Below are positions 45,465 to 53,961 of a stretch of DNA of 64,000 nt, one piece after another (position 1 is the stretch's first letter; each line of letters starts with the position of its first letter). The stretch is taken from contig NZ_VUNA01000002.1 of the NCBI RefSeq assembly GCF_009695905.1, forward strand, positions 120,803 to 184,802. The letters run 5' to 3'. The notes beneath the pieces were generated by a model. It made no database searches. It saw only the letters and a program-made list of their open reading frames with translations, and was not told the origin of the DNA. The translations under genes were made by a program, and so were the position numbers. The DNA comes from Mogibacterium kristiansenii. GTDB taxonomy: Bacteria > Bacillota > Clostridia > Peptostreptococcales > Anaerovoracaceae.

Positions 45465-46815
45465 CTTTGCCTCCAAATACCACTTTCATTCCCCAGGAAG
45501 GAACCTTCGCTTCCGACGCCGCCGCATCGTCCTCAAAAATAAATGCCGTGTCGTAAGACGGTTTCCGGCGGGGAAAGATGCCTTTTCCGTCGGTAAAGTA
45601 CAGCACGCCCTGAAGGTGCCGGAACTCCCCTCGTTCCACCAGGTTGTTTATATAATGGAAGGCCGGCCGATAATCCGTACCTCCCAGTCCTTTCAGTTCC
45701 ATGTTTTCCAGATACCGGTGCACATCCTCTCGGGTGCGAAGGATGCGATCTTCCTGCACCGCCGCATCACATTGAATCAGGTGAATGTTGAACCGATTCT
45801 TGATTTCCCGGCTTTCCTGCAGCAGGTCGAAGGTACGCTGCACGAAACGCTCCACCAATTTACCTTGGGTAGACGCCGATGTATCGATGACGATGACGAA
45901 ATCCGATATGGTTCGTTCATCGGCGTACTCCAACGGTTCCACCAGCGGCATATCGCCGTACAGCTCCAGCCCGTAGGTGTAGAAGATATAATCGAACGCG
46001 CTGTCATCCACCTTCAGGTTCTCCCGAAACAGGGTGAACTTCCGGAGAAAGGTGCTGTAATCCATGTGCTTTTCCGTTCGCGCGTTGAGGGCGGTGAGGA
46101 GTTCTCCCCGCTCCGCACCCCGGTTTTCCGTCTCCAAAGAGATTTTCACCATCTGGGCGATACGATCCCAATCCGGCACATCAGTCTCCCGCAGCAATTC
46201 GGTGGGATTCTCATCTTTCGATTCTTCCGAATCCTGCACGTCCTCCGGCTTCAGAAAATTAGAATTTTCCGGATACCAAAGACCGTGGTCGTCCACCCGG
46301 AACAAATCTCCCAGCTGATGCACTTCTTCTAACTTCCGATTTCCGGACGCCAGCCACCGATAAATTCGCTCTGCGGACAGGCCTTCTGTCTCCCGCCGAA
46401 CCTGAGTCAGCGCCTCCCGCTGTTCTTCCTCCCGACAGTGCCGGAAGGAATCCATCTCAAAAGATTGAATCAACGCCTCCGCCGCCATGTCCGCCGCGAT
46501 ATCCCACAGCTGCCGATTTTCCGGCGGATTCTTATAGTGCCGGAACATGCAGTGGAGCAAAAGGTGCATGTAGGCGTACGTCATCTCCGATATCCCATCC
46601 CGTCCCATGGAAATCACGTAATCCGGGGAATAGTACAATGTCGCACCGTCCGTACCGAACACGCCCTCCCGATTCGCGTCGCACTTTTCCCGCAACGCAA
46701 AAATCGCCGAGTCCATAAAGCGCATGTTGGCAACGATTCGGTCCTTCGCTGCCCGGAGCACGTCCTCGGCGATTGAAATCATCTGATTCTGTTTTGTTTC
46801 GTCATTATTTCTCAT
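45454..46815 (-). CDS. VWA-like domain protein with DUF2201-type putative metallopeptidase N-terminus
   Basis: 453 residues. The N-terminal half carries a helix with clustered His (YMHLLLHCMFRHYKN at about 90-105), as in the predicted zinc peptidase part of DUF2201 proteins. The C-terminal half has a VWA fold with the MIDAS residues in FVIVIDTSASTQGK and a later GGTDYRPAF. Such proteins pair with MoxR ATPases, as here. The ATG at 46815 has no strong ribosome binding site. Together with the next two genes it forms a compact three-gene system of unknown target. Confidence 0.82.
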   Translation of the reverse strand: MRNNDETKQNQMISIAEDVLRAAKDRIVANMRFMDSAIFALREKCDANREGVFGTDGATLYYSPDYVISMGRDGISEMTYAYMHLLLHCMFRHYKNPPENRQLWDIAADMAAEALIQSFEMDSFRHCREEEQREALTQVRRETEGLSAERIYRWLASGNRKLEEVHQLGDLFRVDDHGLWYPENSNFLKPEDVQDSEESKDENPTELLRETDVPDWDRIAQMVKISLETENRGAERGELLTALNARTEKHMDYSTFLRKFTLFRENLKVDDSAFDYIFYTYGLELYGDMPLVEPLEYADERTISDFVIVIDTSASTQGKLVERFVQRTFDLLQESREIKNRFNIHLIQCDAAVQEDRILRTREDVHRYLENMELKGLGGTDYRPAFHYINNLVERGEFRHLQGVLYFTDGKGIFPRRKPSYDTAFIFEDDAAASEAKVPSWGMKVVFGGKDEY

Positions 46816-46875
46816 GTAATGATGATACCACAAAAATATCATTATGCAAGCAACTGTACAAATTTAGTAAAGTCT

Positions 46876-48489
46876 TCATTTCGGAAACTCCAGCCATTCC
46901 GCCAGTCGATACTCATATTCCGGAGTTTCTCCCAATTCCGTATACCCGATTTCTTTGGCTAATGCCTCCATCTCTCTCCGAACACCTTCGGAAAGAAGGG
47001 CCGCCACGGCACCGGTGAGGGCGGTATTTCCCACGTAGTGAATTCGTTCCCGCACTTCCTCCGGAAGGATGCCCACTCCGGTAAGGTCTTCCTGCGGCAG
47101 ATGGGATCCGAATTGTCCCGCAATCATCACCTCATCCAGCATCGAAGGATCCAGTCCGTTGTTCTCCAGAAGGATTTCGATGCCGGAGCGAATCGCCCCC
47201 TTTGCCAGCTGCACCTGGCGAATATCCTTCTGGGTAATGTTCACGGGGACCGGGTTCTCTTGAAGGCGCACGCTGCGCGTACCGTCCTCCGGATTCACTT
47301 GCAGATATTTTTTTCGTTCGTCCCCCTCCGGCAGCCGGTCCGGATGCACAAAGGCACCGCTTTTTCGGAGAACACCGCATCGAAGGAGTTCATTAATCCC
47401 GGCGAGGATGCCGCTTCCGCAGATTCCCTCCGCCGGGCCTCCTCCAATGACCTTCAAGTGAATTCCATCCGGCCGTATTTCCACATCTTCAATGGCTCCG
47501 GTCTCGCCTCTCATCCCCTGTTGGATGTTCATTCCCTCCAGGGCAGGCCCGGCAGCACAGGAGCAGGAGTTCATTTCGCCGTCTTGAGCCAAAACAATTT
47601 CGCCGTTGGTTCCGATATCCACAAAGAGCACGTTACCGGGAAGTTTCTTCAGCCCGCATATGTACGCACCGGCGACGATATCCCCGCCAATATAGGCGGA
47701 TACCGCCGGAATGCAATACATCTCCGCTCCTTCCGGCTCCAAACCGATCTCTCCGGCGAAGCATCTTTGCGCTCCCTTTAATACAGGAAGAAACGGGGCT
47801 TTGCCAAGGGGCACTGCATCCGCACCCAGAAGCATGTGCACCATGGTGCAGTTCCCGCTGATTGCAATTCGTCGAATGCTTTCCGGGGAAAGCTCCTGTC
47901 GCCGGCACATTTCCTCAATCAGACGATTCAGATTTCCCACGATAGCGTCCTGCAGTTCTTTCCGGCCGAATTCCGGATGATCCTGCTCATAGCTGATTCG
48001 GCTCAGTACGTCCAAACCGAACTTCTTCTGATCGTTTACGGATGCCGCCGTGTCTGCCGTTTTCCCCGTTTCCAGATGAATCAGACGGCACACCACCGTG
48101 GTGGTGCCGACGTCCGCCGCAATGCCGTATTCGCCGGATTTCGCGGGGTCTTTCGATTGTTCCGTTGCCCATTCCGGAAGATGCCCCTCTGCCAGAACGG
48201 CATATTCCTTTTCTCGAGAGAGGGTTTCCACCTCCAGATCTTGCCGGACTCGCACCATGCAGGCCAAGCGAATTCCCTGCCGCTGCTCTTCCGGTGTCAG
48301 AAACATCTTCTCCGTTTTCGAGAATTCGGACTCCGAAGTGTTCGGAATCCGAACCTTGCACTTACCGCACACCCCTCTCCCGCCACAGGCGTTGTTCAGC
48401 TCGTACCCGCTGCGCACCAGCAGTGTCATAAGGTTCAAGCCGGAAGCGCACTCTAAGGTGTGGGTGCCGTTTACTTTTACGAAAGGCAT
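46876..48489 (-). CDS. Ferredoxin-ASKHA protein, RACo-like (DUF4445 family)
   Basis: 537 residues. An N-terminal 2Fe-2S ferredoxin domain (residues 1-85) has cluster cysteines in NACGGRGVCGKCKV and a last one in RLACMV. A long actin-like ATPase part follows, with GIAADVGTTTVVCRLI at about 122-137, ISGNCTMVHMLLG, VLFVDIGTNGEIVL and CGSGILAGINELL. This layout is that of reductive activators of corrinoid enzymes, which reduce Co(II) at the cost of ATP. No methyltransferase or corrinoid protein is encoded in the window, so the partner is unknown. Only 3 bases separate it from the amidohydrolase gene upstream. Confidence 0.87.
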   Translation of the reverse strand: MPFVKVNGTHTLECASGLNLMTLLVRSGYELNNACGGRGVCGKCKVRIPNTSESEFSKTEKMFLTPEEQRQGIRLACMVRVRQDLEVETLSREKEYAVLAEGHLPEWATEQSKDPAKSGEYGIAADVGTTTVVCRLIHLETGKTADTAASVNDQKKFGLDVLSRISYEQDHPEFGRKELQDAIVGNLNRLIEEMCRRQELSPESIRRIAISGNCTMVHMLLGADAVPLGKAPFLPVLKGAQRCFAGEIGLEPEGAEMYCIPAVSAYIGGDIVAGAYICGLKKLPGNVLFVDIGTNGEIVLAQDGEMNSCSCAAGPALEGMNIQQGMRGETGAIEDVEIRPDGIHLKVIGGGPAEGICGSGILAGINELLRCGVLRKSGAFVHPDRLPEGDERKKYLQVNPEDGTRSVRLQENPVPVNITQKDIRQVQLAKGAIRSGIEILLENNGLDPSMLDEVMIAGQFGSHLPQEDLTGVGILPEEVRERIHYVGNTALTGAVAALLSEGVRREMEALAKEIGYTELGETPEYEYRLAEWLEFPK

Positions 48490-48492
48490 GTT

Positions 48493-49752
48493 CTATTCCT
48501 TTTCCGCCATCTCGCGCATTGTGCGGTACAGGGTTTCCGTACCTTTCTGCAGGTCTTCGCAATCCGTCCATTCTTCCGGCACATGGCTTCTGCCATCCTT
48601 GCTCGGTACGAAAATCATGGCGGTTCGTGCGATGGAGGCCATTACCATGGCATCGTGTCCCGCACCCGAAAGGAGGTGCCATGTCCGGATGCCGGCTTTG
48701 TGGGCGTTCTCTTCAATCATCTCCCGAATTTCTTCGTCCATCTCCACCTGGTTGGCATGGACCTTCTGTTCCTTCGTATAGGACAGACCCTCAGAGTCCC
48801 GTACGCTCTTGTCCATGGATTCCCAGAACACCTTCAGTACCCGATCCACATTGGAAATCTTCCGGCTTCGGCAGTCTACTTTAATCCAAGCATCTTCCGC
48901 CACGATGTTAAACGCACCCGGCGCTACGTGAACTTCGCCGCAGGTGAACACGGTGTTCTCACCGATTTCTTCTGCCTTCGCCGTTGCCGCCGTTACGGCT
49001 CTTGCCACGGCCAGGAATGCGTCCGCCCGCATGTTCATCGGGGTATTTCCGGCATGATCCGAACGTCCGTGTACATGCACCTCAAAGCATCGGAATCCGA
49101 CGATGGATTCCACGATGCCCACCTTTACATCTTCTTTCTCCAGAATCGGTCCCTGTTCGATATGAAGTTCCAGGAACGCTCCGATCTCTTCCGGCTTTCT
49201 CTGTGCCGTTTCAATCGCATTCGGATCCAATCCGTATTCCTTCATCGCTTCTGCCAGGGTTACGCCATTCTCATCCCGATGTTCCAATTCATCCGGATAT
49301 AATTTTCCGCACATGGCTCTGCTGGCCATCAATCCGGAACCGAAACGGCCGCCTTCTTCCTCCGGAAGAGCGACGAACTCAATGCTTCTCTTCGGACGGA
49401 AACCCTCGTCATGCATCGTTCTCGCTACTTCCAGTGCCGCAACCACGCCGGCCGCGCCGTCATAACGACCGCCTGTTTTTACCGTATCGAAGTGGCTGCC
49501 CGTCATAATAATCGGAAGTTCCGGATTCGTTCCTTCCAACCGTCCGATTACCGTGCCAACGGCATCTTCCCGAACTTGCAGACCGGCCTGCTCCATTTCC
49601 CGCTTGATGTAATCCCGCGCCTGCGCAAATTCCTTTGTGTAGGTGTAGCGGGTACATCCGATGGTCTTCACGCTGCTGTAAGAGCCAAGGGTGTCAATGT
49701 CCTTCTGAATTCGATTCGTGCGCGTCCGATGTTCTTCGTAATTGTTTTCCAT
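48493..49752 (-). CDS. M20-family amidohydrolase (allantoate / N-carbamoyl-L-amino acid hydrolase type)
   Basis: 419 residues. The di-metal site residues appear in TGSHFDTVKTGGRYDGAAGV (His and Asp), PEEEGGRFGSG (Glu pair), a later ELHIEQGP and the C-terminal LSGAGHDAM. A lid domain in the middle contains HGRSDHAGNTPMNMRADA. This is the AllC/HyuC group, hydrolysing allantoate, N-carbamoyl amino acids or ureidoglycine-like substrates in the cytoplasm. The specific substrate cannot be assigned. It is co-transcribed with the RACo-like gene, an unusual pairing. Confidence 0.85.
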   Translation of the reverse strand: MENNYEEHRTRTNRIQKDIDTLGSYSSVKTIGCTRYTYTKEFAQARDYIKREMEQAGLQVREDAVGTVIGRLEGTNPELPIIMTGSHFDTVKTGGRYDGAAGVVAALEVARTMHDEGFRPKRSIEFVALPEEEGGRFGSGLMASRAMCGKLYPDELEHRDENGVTLAEAMKEYGLDPNAIETAQRKPEEIGAFLELHIEQGPILEKEDVKVGIVESIVGFRCFEVHVHGRSDHAGNTPMNMRADAFLAVARAVTAATAKAEEIGENTVFTCGEVHVAPGAFNIVAEDAWIKVDCRSRKISNVDRVLKVFWESMDKSVRDSEGLSYTKEQKVHANQVEMDEEIREMIEENAHKAGIRTWHLLSGAGHDAMVMASIARTAMIFVPSKDGRSHVPEEWTDCEDLQKGTETLYRTMREMAEKE

Positions 49753-49817
49753 TTTTCTAACCTATCTTGTCTCAATATTTTTACACACCATTATACCAGT
49801 ATTTATCAAAAAATGAA

Positions 49818-49843
49818 AATCGGATTCCCGAAAGAATCCGATT
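49818..49843 (-). terminator. Terminator of the small XRE regulator gene
   Basis: The perfect 10-base arms AATCGGATTC / GAATCCGATT around a 6-base loop are followed on the minus strand by TTTTCATTTTTTG. Confidence 0.85.
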
Positions 49844-49861
49844 CCTCAACCGTTGAATTAA

Positions 49862-50089
49862 CTATTCGATTACCAACAAGTCATCTAGAGTGACTTTGTA
49901 CAATTTCGCCAGGATTACGATATTGTCCAGCGAAGGCAGTGCCAGACCCCGCTCCCATTTGTATATCGCCTGAGCCGAAATCAACCCAATCTGACGCTGA
50001 ATATCCTGAACCGAAAAGTTGTGCTCTTTTCGAATCCGCTTTAACTGCTTCCCTGTAGCATCGACATTGATATGTGGTAAATTCCCCAT
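49862..50089 (-). CDS. Small XRE-family helix-turn-helix regulator
   Basis: 75 residues, essentially one HTH_3 domain: GKQLKRIRKEHNFSVQDIQR, then SAQAIYKWERGLALPSLDNI and ILAKLYKVTLDDLL. It is a DNA-binding repressor-type protein without a sensor domain. The start is the ATG at 50089, 7 bases after GGGGG. The 216 bases upstream (to 50305) are AT-rich, with a run of nine C at about 50132-50140 and the terminator of the next gene; no promoter could be assigned with confidence. Confidence 0.85.
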   Translation of the reverse strand: MGNLPHINVDATGKQLKRIRKEHNFSVQDIQRQIGLISAQAIYKWERGLALPSLDNIVILAKLYKVTLDDLLVIE

Positions 50090-50230
50090 AGTTACACCCC
50101 CATTATCAAATAACTTCATTCATATTATACCCCCCCCCATTTTAAAAATCAAATGTTAATTCCTTAAATTTTTAAAATTTTGGGGATATAAAAATTTTAA
50201 GCCGTCGCTTTTCCCTTTAAAGCAAAAGAA

Positions 50231-50259
50231 AAAAGCGGCGAATGTTTTCAACCGCTTTT
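50231..50259 (-). terminator. Terminator of the small membrane protein gene
   Basis: AAAAGCGG / CCGCTTTT arms with a 13-base loop. On the minus strand they follow the stop at 50306 and lead into TTTTTTCTTTTGC. Confidence 0.75.
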
Positions 50260-50305
50260 TCATTCTTATTTTTTTGTCTTGAATTGTATTCCGAAAAACA
50301 ATTAA

Positions 50306-50773
50306 TTATTTTTCGCACTCTTCTTCCAATTCCTCTTCCGAGGCGGTCTCTTCTTTCACTTCTGCCTCTTCCGCTGCTTCTGCTTTTTCTTCGGTTACCT
50401 TCGCTTCCTCTACACTTGCTTTTGCAGCCTTCTTCTCCGCCTTCGCAATCTTCTTCGCTTCCTTTGCTCTCAGGATAGCCTTAGACTCCGCCTCAGAAAG
50501 GTAGTTGTCCGGATTCGCTTTTCTCACTTCATTGTAAATCTTTGCTGCCGCAAACACCAGAATCGCATAGACCAGATATACCAGGCACTGGGTCAGGATA
50601 TAACCGATGGCGGTTCCAAAGTTGGACATAAAGGATGTGCCGTACTGGGAGAAGTAGTTGGTCAGGTAGGTAATCGTGCTGTACAGCATGTAAACGGTGT
50701 ACAGCGTCAGCAGTCCGGAGATTACATACAACGTAACAGCAAATTTGGATTTCTTAAGCAGTTTCTTTTCCAT
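50306..50773 (-). CDS. Small two-helix membrane protein with charged Ala/Lys/Glu tail
   Basis: 155 residues from the ATG at 50773. Two hydrophobic helices at about 12-37 and 55-80, then a cytoplasmic tail of about 65 residues built from Lys-Ala-Glu repeats (AKKIAKAEKKAAKASVEEAK), likely a long helix or coiled coil, ending in an acidic segment. No family recognised. It is monocistronic, with its own terminator. The tail composition could make similarity searches return spurious matches. Confidence 0.7.
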   Translation of the reverse strand: MEKKLLKKSKFAVTLYVISGLLTLYTVYMLYSTITYLTNYFSQYGTSFMSNFGTAIGYILTQCLVYLVYAILVFAAAKIYNEVRKANPDNYLSEAESKAILRAKEAKKIAKAEKKAAKASVEEAKVTEEKAEAAEEAEVKEETASEEELEEECEK

Positions 50774-50874
50774 TGAATTCAGTCCTCTTTCTATTTTCAT
50801 AAAAAAATACAACTAATTATATCAATACCGCCGATTAGGCCGATATTTCGTGAATGATGGGCGAGCGTTTTCGA

Positions 50875-52284
50875 TTATTCCATATGGGTCAGGAACGCTC
50901 TGTAGCAGCGGTAGGTCTCATAGACGTCCACTTTGCTGGAAACCTCCCACGGTGAGTGCATGCACAGGATAGCAACCCCGCAGTCGATGACTTCCATGCC
51001 GTAGTTAGCCATGATATAGGCGATGGTTCCGCCGCCGCCGGCATCCACCTTGCCCATCTCCGCCGTCTGGAATTGAACGTTCGAATCCCCCAGCACCCGG
51101 CGAATTTCTGCAATGTATTCCGGGTTGGCATCGCTGGAATTTCCCTTTCCGCCGGATCCGGTGAATTTGTTGAATACCGGTCCCTTCCCCATGTACGCCG
51201 CATTCTTTGTTTCAAACACGGAGGCATACAGCGGGTCGTACGCAGCACTCACATCGGAGGAAAGCATCTTGGAGTTCTGAAGCGTCCGGCGAAGAGAGAT
51301 GCTGTCCGTATGTCCCAACAGATGAAGAACCTCTGCCGTCGTATTCTCAAAGATTCGGGAATGCATGCCGCTGGCACCGACGCTACCGATTTCTTCTTTA
51401 TCTACCAAAATACAGCAGGATGTGCGTTTCGGTGTCTCATCTTCATCCAGGAACGCCATCAGAGATGTGAACGCACAGATTCGATCATCCTGACCGTAAC
51501 CGATAATCATGCTCCGATCAAAGCCCAGCTCTCTGGTTTTGCCCGCCGGCACCACTTCCAGTTCCGCAGAAATGAAATCTTCTTCTTCAAAACCGTACTC
51601 TTCTTCCAGAATTCGGCAGATATTTGCGGTGATGGTGTCCTTCTTCTCTTTCTTCTCCTCTTCGCTGTCCGTTTCACCCTGCGGGATGCTTCCAACCAGA
51701 ATATCCAGAGATTCCCCCTCCACAACCTTCGAGGCGGTTTTCGTCAACTGCTCCCGAGACAGGTGAATCAGCAGATCTGAAACGGTAAATACGGGATCCG
51801 TATCCTTCTCTCCTACGGAAATATTCACCCGGCTGCCGTCCTTCCGAACCACAACTCCGTGAATTGCCAGCGGAAGCGTCACCCACTGATACTTCTTGAT
51901 GCCGCCGTAATAATGGGTGTCCAGATAAGCGAATCCACCGTTCTCATACAGCGGATTCTGCTTTACATCCATTCTCGGTGAATCGATGTGCGCCCCCAGA
52001 ATGTTCATTCCGGCTTCCAAGGGCTCCTTGCCGATATGATACAGAACAATCAGCTTTTCGTTGTACATATAGTACACCTTGTCCCCGGCGGTCAGAGGCT
52101 CTCCCTTCTGCACCAAATCCCGGAGATTTCGGTATCCCTGTTCTTCCGCCATGGAAACAGTCAAGCGAGCACTCTCCCGTTCCGTCTTTCCTTCATCCAA
52201 GCAGGTCATATACCGACTGCACACCGAAGCCATTTCCTTCTCCTGTTCCGGAGAATATTGATTCCATAAAACTTCTTTTTGCAT
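50875..52284 (-). CDS. M18-family aspartyl aminopeptidase
   Basis: 469-residue di-zinc aminopeptidase removing N-terminal residues from peptides in the cytoplasm. Metal and catalytic motifs: GAHIDSPRMDVK, VDKEEIGSVGASG, DVSAAYDPLY, and the C-terminal ILCMHSPWEVSSK. The start is the ATG at 52284 with AAAGG 10 bases upstream; the longer frame upstream passes through the promoter region. It is divergent from the thioesterase gene. Confidence 0.93.
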   Translation of the reverse strand: MQKEVLWNQYSPEQEKEMASVCSRYMTCLDEGKTERESARLTVSMAEEQGYRNLRDLVQKGEPLTAGDKVYYMYNEKLIVLYHIGKEPLEAGMNILGAHIDSPRMDVKQNPLYENGGFAYLDTHYYGGIKKYQWVTLPLAIHGVVVRKDGSRVNISVGEKDTDPVFTVSDLLIHLSREQLTKTASKVVEGESLDILVGSIPQGETDSEEEKKEKKDTITANICRILEEEYGFEEEDFISAELEVVPAGKTRELGFDRSMIIGYGQDDRICAFTSLMAFLDEDETPKRTSCCILVDKEEIGSVGASGMHSRIFENTTAEVLHLLGHTDSISLRRTLQNSKMLSSDVSAAYDPLYASVFETKNAAYMGKGPVFNKFTGSGGKGNSSDANPEYIAEIRRVLGDSNVQFQTAEMGKVDAGGGGTIAYIMANYGMEVIDCGVAILCMHSPWEVSSKVDVYETYRCYRAFLTHME

Positions 52285-52324
52285 ATACACATAAACCTTT
52301 CTATAATATGAATCTTCAATTCGC

Positions 52325-52371
52325 ATTATACACATGAATTTTACGATAACACTCATGTGTGCGAATGTCAA
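52325..52371 (-). promoter_or_regulatory. Promoter region of the M18 gene with an 8-base inverted repeat
   Basis: ACACATGA (52330-52337) and TCATGTGT (52353-52360) form a perfect inverted repeat with 15 bases between. On the minus strand a consensus TTGACA (52366-52371) is followed after 17 bases by TATCGT between the arms, and a TATAAT lies at 52325-52330. The repeat overlaps both possible -10 boxes, so it is a candidate operator. Confidence 0.5.
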
Positions 52372-52457
52372 GATTGCGTTCTCACGTGTTCGGTGTCATA
52401 ATTATAGAAACCAAACTATAAATTAAACTTAAACATTTCAGAAACACGAGGTAAATT

Positions 52458-52847
52458 ATGATTCAAACGGGACTTACTTGCAAGAAAAAGATTACGGTCA
52501 CCCCGGAGATGACCGCTGCAGCGATGGGAAGCGGTGCGCTGGAGGTGCTGGCCACCCCATCCATGATTGCGCTGATGGAAGGAACCGCACAAGAGGCGGT
52601 GCAGAACCTTCTGGAAGACGGTCAGGGAACCGTGGGAACACGAATTGACGTGCGCCACTTGGCGGCCACGCCGGTGGGCATGGAAGTCACCTGCACTGCT
52701 GAAGTTACGGAGGTGGATCGCCGCCGCATCGTCTTCACCGTAAAGGCAAAGGACGAAAAAGAAGTAATCGGAGAAGGAATTCACGAACGTTTCGTCATCG
52801 ATAACGAGAAATTCTTTGCGAAGTGCCGACAGAAATTGGAGAAATAA
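52458..52847 (+). CDS. FlK-like hotdog thioesterase
   Basis: 129-residue single-hotdog protein resembling fluoroacetyl-CoA thioesterase. The residues corresponding to the FlK catalytic Thr, Glu and His are visible in ATPSMIALMEG and DVRHLAATPVGM. The usual role of such proteins in anaerobes is hydrolysis of a short or unusual acyl-CoA; the substrate is not known, and fluoroacetate resistance should not be assumed. It is an isolated plus-strand gene with AGGTAAATT before the ATG and a strong terminator after. Confidence 0.85.
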   Translation: MIQTGLTCKKKITVTPEMTAAAMGSGALEVLATPSMIALMEGTAQEAVQNLLEDGQGTVGTRIDVRHLAATPVGMEVTCTAEVTEVDRRRIVFTVKAKDEKEVIGEGIHERFVIDNEKFFAKCRQKLEK

Positions 52848-52853
52848 GCAAGG

Positions 52854-52889
52854 AAAAAGCTGCAGTGCATCGGGTGCCTGCAGCTTTTT
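52854..52889. terminator. Bidirectional terminator between thioesterase and fba
   Basis: The arms AAAAAGCTGCAG / CTGCAGCTTTTT have an inner GCA/TGC pairing and lie between converging genes. The A and T runs on the two sides make it active in both directions. Confidence 0.9.
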
Positions 52890-52924
52890 GAATTCATATT
52901 TTTCTGTCTGAAGAGGTTCACTTT

Positions 52925-53866
52925 CTATTCCGCTTTGCCGGAAGAACCCAGAACGTCAACAATCTTATGACGAACCATTGCCTCGATAGCATCTCTTCCC
53001 GCCTTCAAGTACTTTCTCGGATCGAAGTCCGCCGGATTCTCGGTCAGATATTTCCGAACGGTTCCGGTCATCGCCAGACGAATGTCGGAATCGATATTAA
53101 TCTTGCACACTGCGGAGCGAGCTGCCTCTCTCAGCTGGTCTTCCGGTACACCCAGTGCACCCGGCATGTTTCCGCCGTATTCGTTAATCATCTGTACGTA
53201 TTCCTGCGGTACGGAGGATGCACCGTGAAGAACGATTGGGAATCCCGGCAGTTTCTTTTCACATTCGTGAAGCACGTCGAAACGCAGCTGCGGGTTCGTA
53301 CCCGGCTTGAACTTGTATGCGCCGTGGCTGGTGCCGATGGCAATCGCCAAAGAATCACATCCGGTACGGGTGACGAATTCCTCCACCTCTTCCGGACGGG
53401 TATAAGATGATTCTTCTGCAGATACTTTCACTTCGTCTTCAATTCCGGCCAAAGTTCCCAGTTCCGCTTCTACCACAACGCCGTATTTATGAGCGTAGTC
53501 TACTATCTCTTTCGTAATCGCGATGTTCTCTTCAAAAGGCTTCGAAGAAGCATCGATCATTACGGAGGTGAATCCGCCGTCGATGCAGGATTTGCAGGTC
53601 TCGAAATCCGGACCGTGATCCAGGTGAAGTGCGATTGGAATGTCCGGGCATTCTTTCACTGCCGCCTCCACCAGCTTCATCAGGTATGTGTGATTTGCGT
53701 AAGTTCTTGCGCCTCTGGATACCTGCAGAATTACCGGAGAATTCTCCTTCTTGCAGGCTTCTGTAATTGCCTGAACAATCTCCATATTATTTACATTAAA
53801 CGCGCCAATTGCATATCCACCGTCATACGCCTTTCGGAACATTTCAGTGGTCGTAACAAGTGCCAT
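52925..53866 (-). CDS. fba: Class II fructose-bisphosphate aldolase
   Basis: 313-residue zinc-dependent aldolase cleaving fructose 1,6-bisphosphate. Seen: AFNVNNMEIVQAI at the N-terminus, HLDHGPDFETCKSCIDGGF with the catalytic and zinc-binding residues, VEAELGTLAGIED, the His of TSHGAYKF, and LHGASSVPQEY. The start is the ATG at 53866 after GGGAGG. It complements the gapA-pgk-tpiA operon elsewhere in the window. A -10-like TATAAT is at 53929-53934 with only a weak -35. Confidence 0.95.
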   Translation of the reverse strand: MALVTTTEMFRKAYDGGYAIGAFNVNNMEIVQAITEACKKENSPVILQVSRGARTYANHTYLMKLVEAAVKECPDIPIALHLDHGPDFETCKSCIDGGFTSVMIDASSKPFEENIAITKEIVDYAHKYGVVVEAELGTLAGIEDEVKVSAEESSYTRPEEVEEFVTRTGCDSLAIAIGTSHGAYKFKPGTNPQLRFDVLHECEKKLPGFPIVLHGASSVPQEYVQMINEYGGNMPGALGVPEDQLREAARSAVCKINIDSDIRLAMTGTVRKYLTENPADFDPRKYLKAGRDAIEAMVRHKIVDVLGSSGKAE

Positions 53867-53961
53867 ATTAATACCTCCCATTCAACCTATTGGTTAATTA
53901 TGTGAAAATAACATTTCATGCTTCCGACATTATAACACAAAATCTCAGAAATAAACACTCA

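Noticed and set aside
50132..50140. Run of nine C as a phase-variation tract
   Set aside because: It lies upstream of the small regulator, outside the likely coding region, and no promoter overlap could be shown.
52458..52847. Fluoroacetate resistance gene
   Set aside because: Only the fold and catalytic residues of FlK are shared; related proteins act on other acyl-CoAs.
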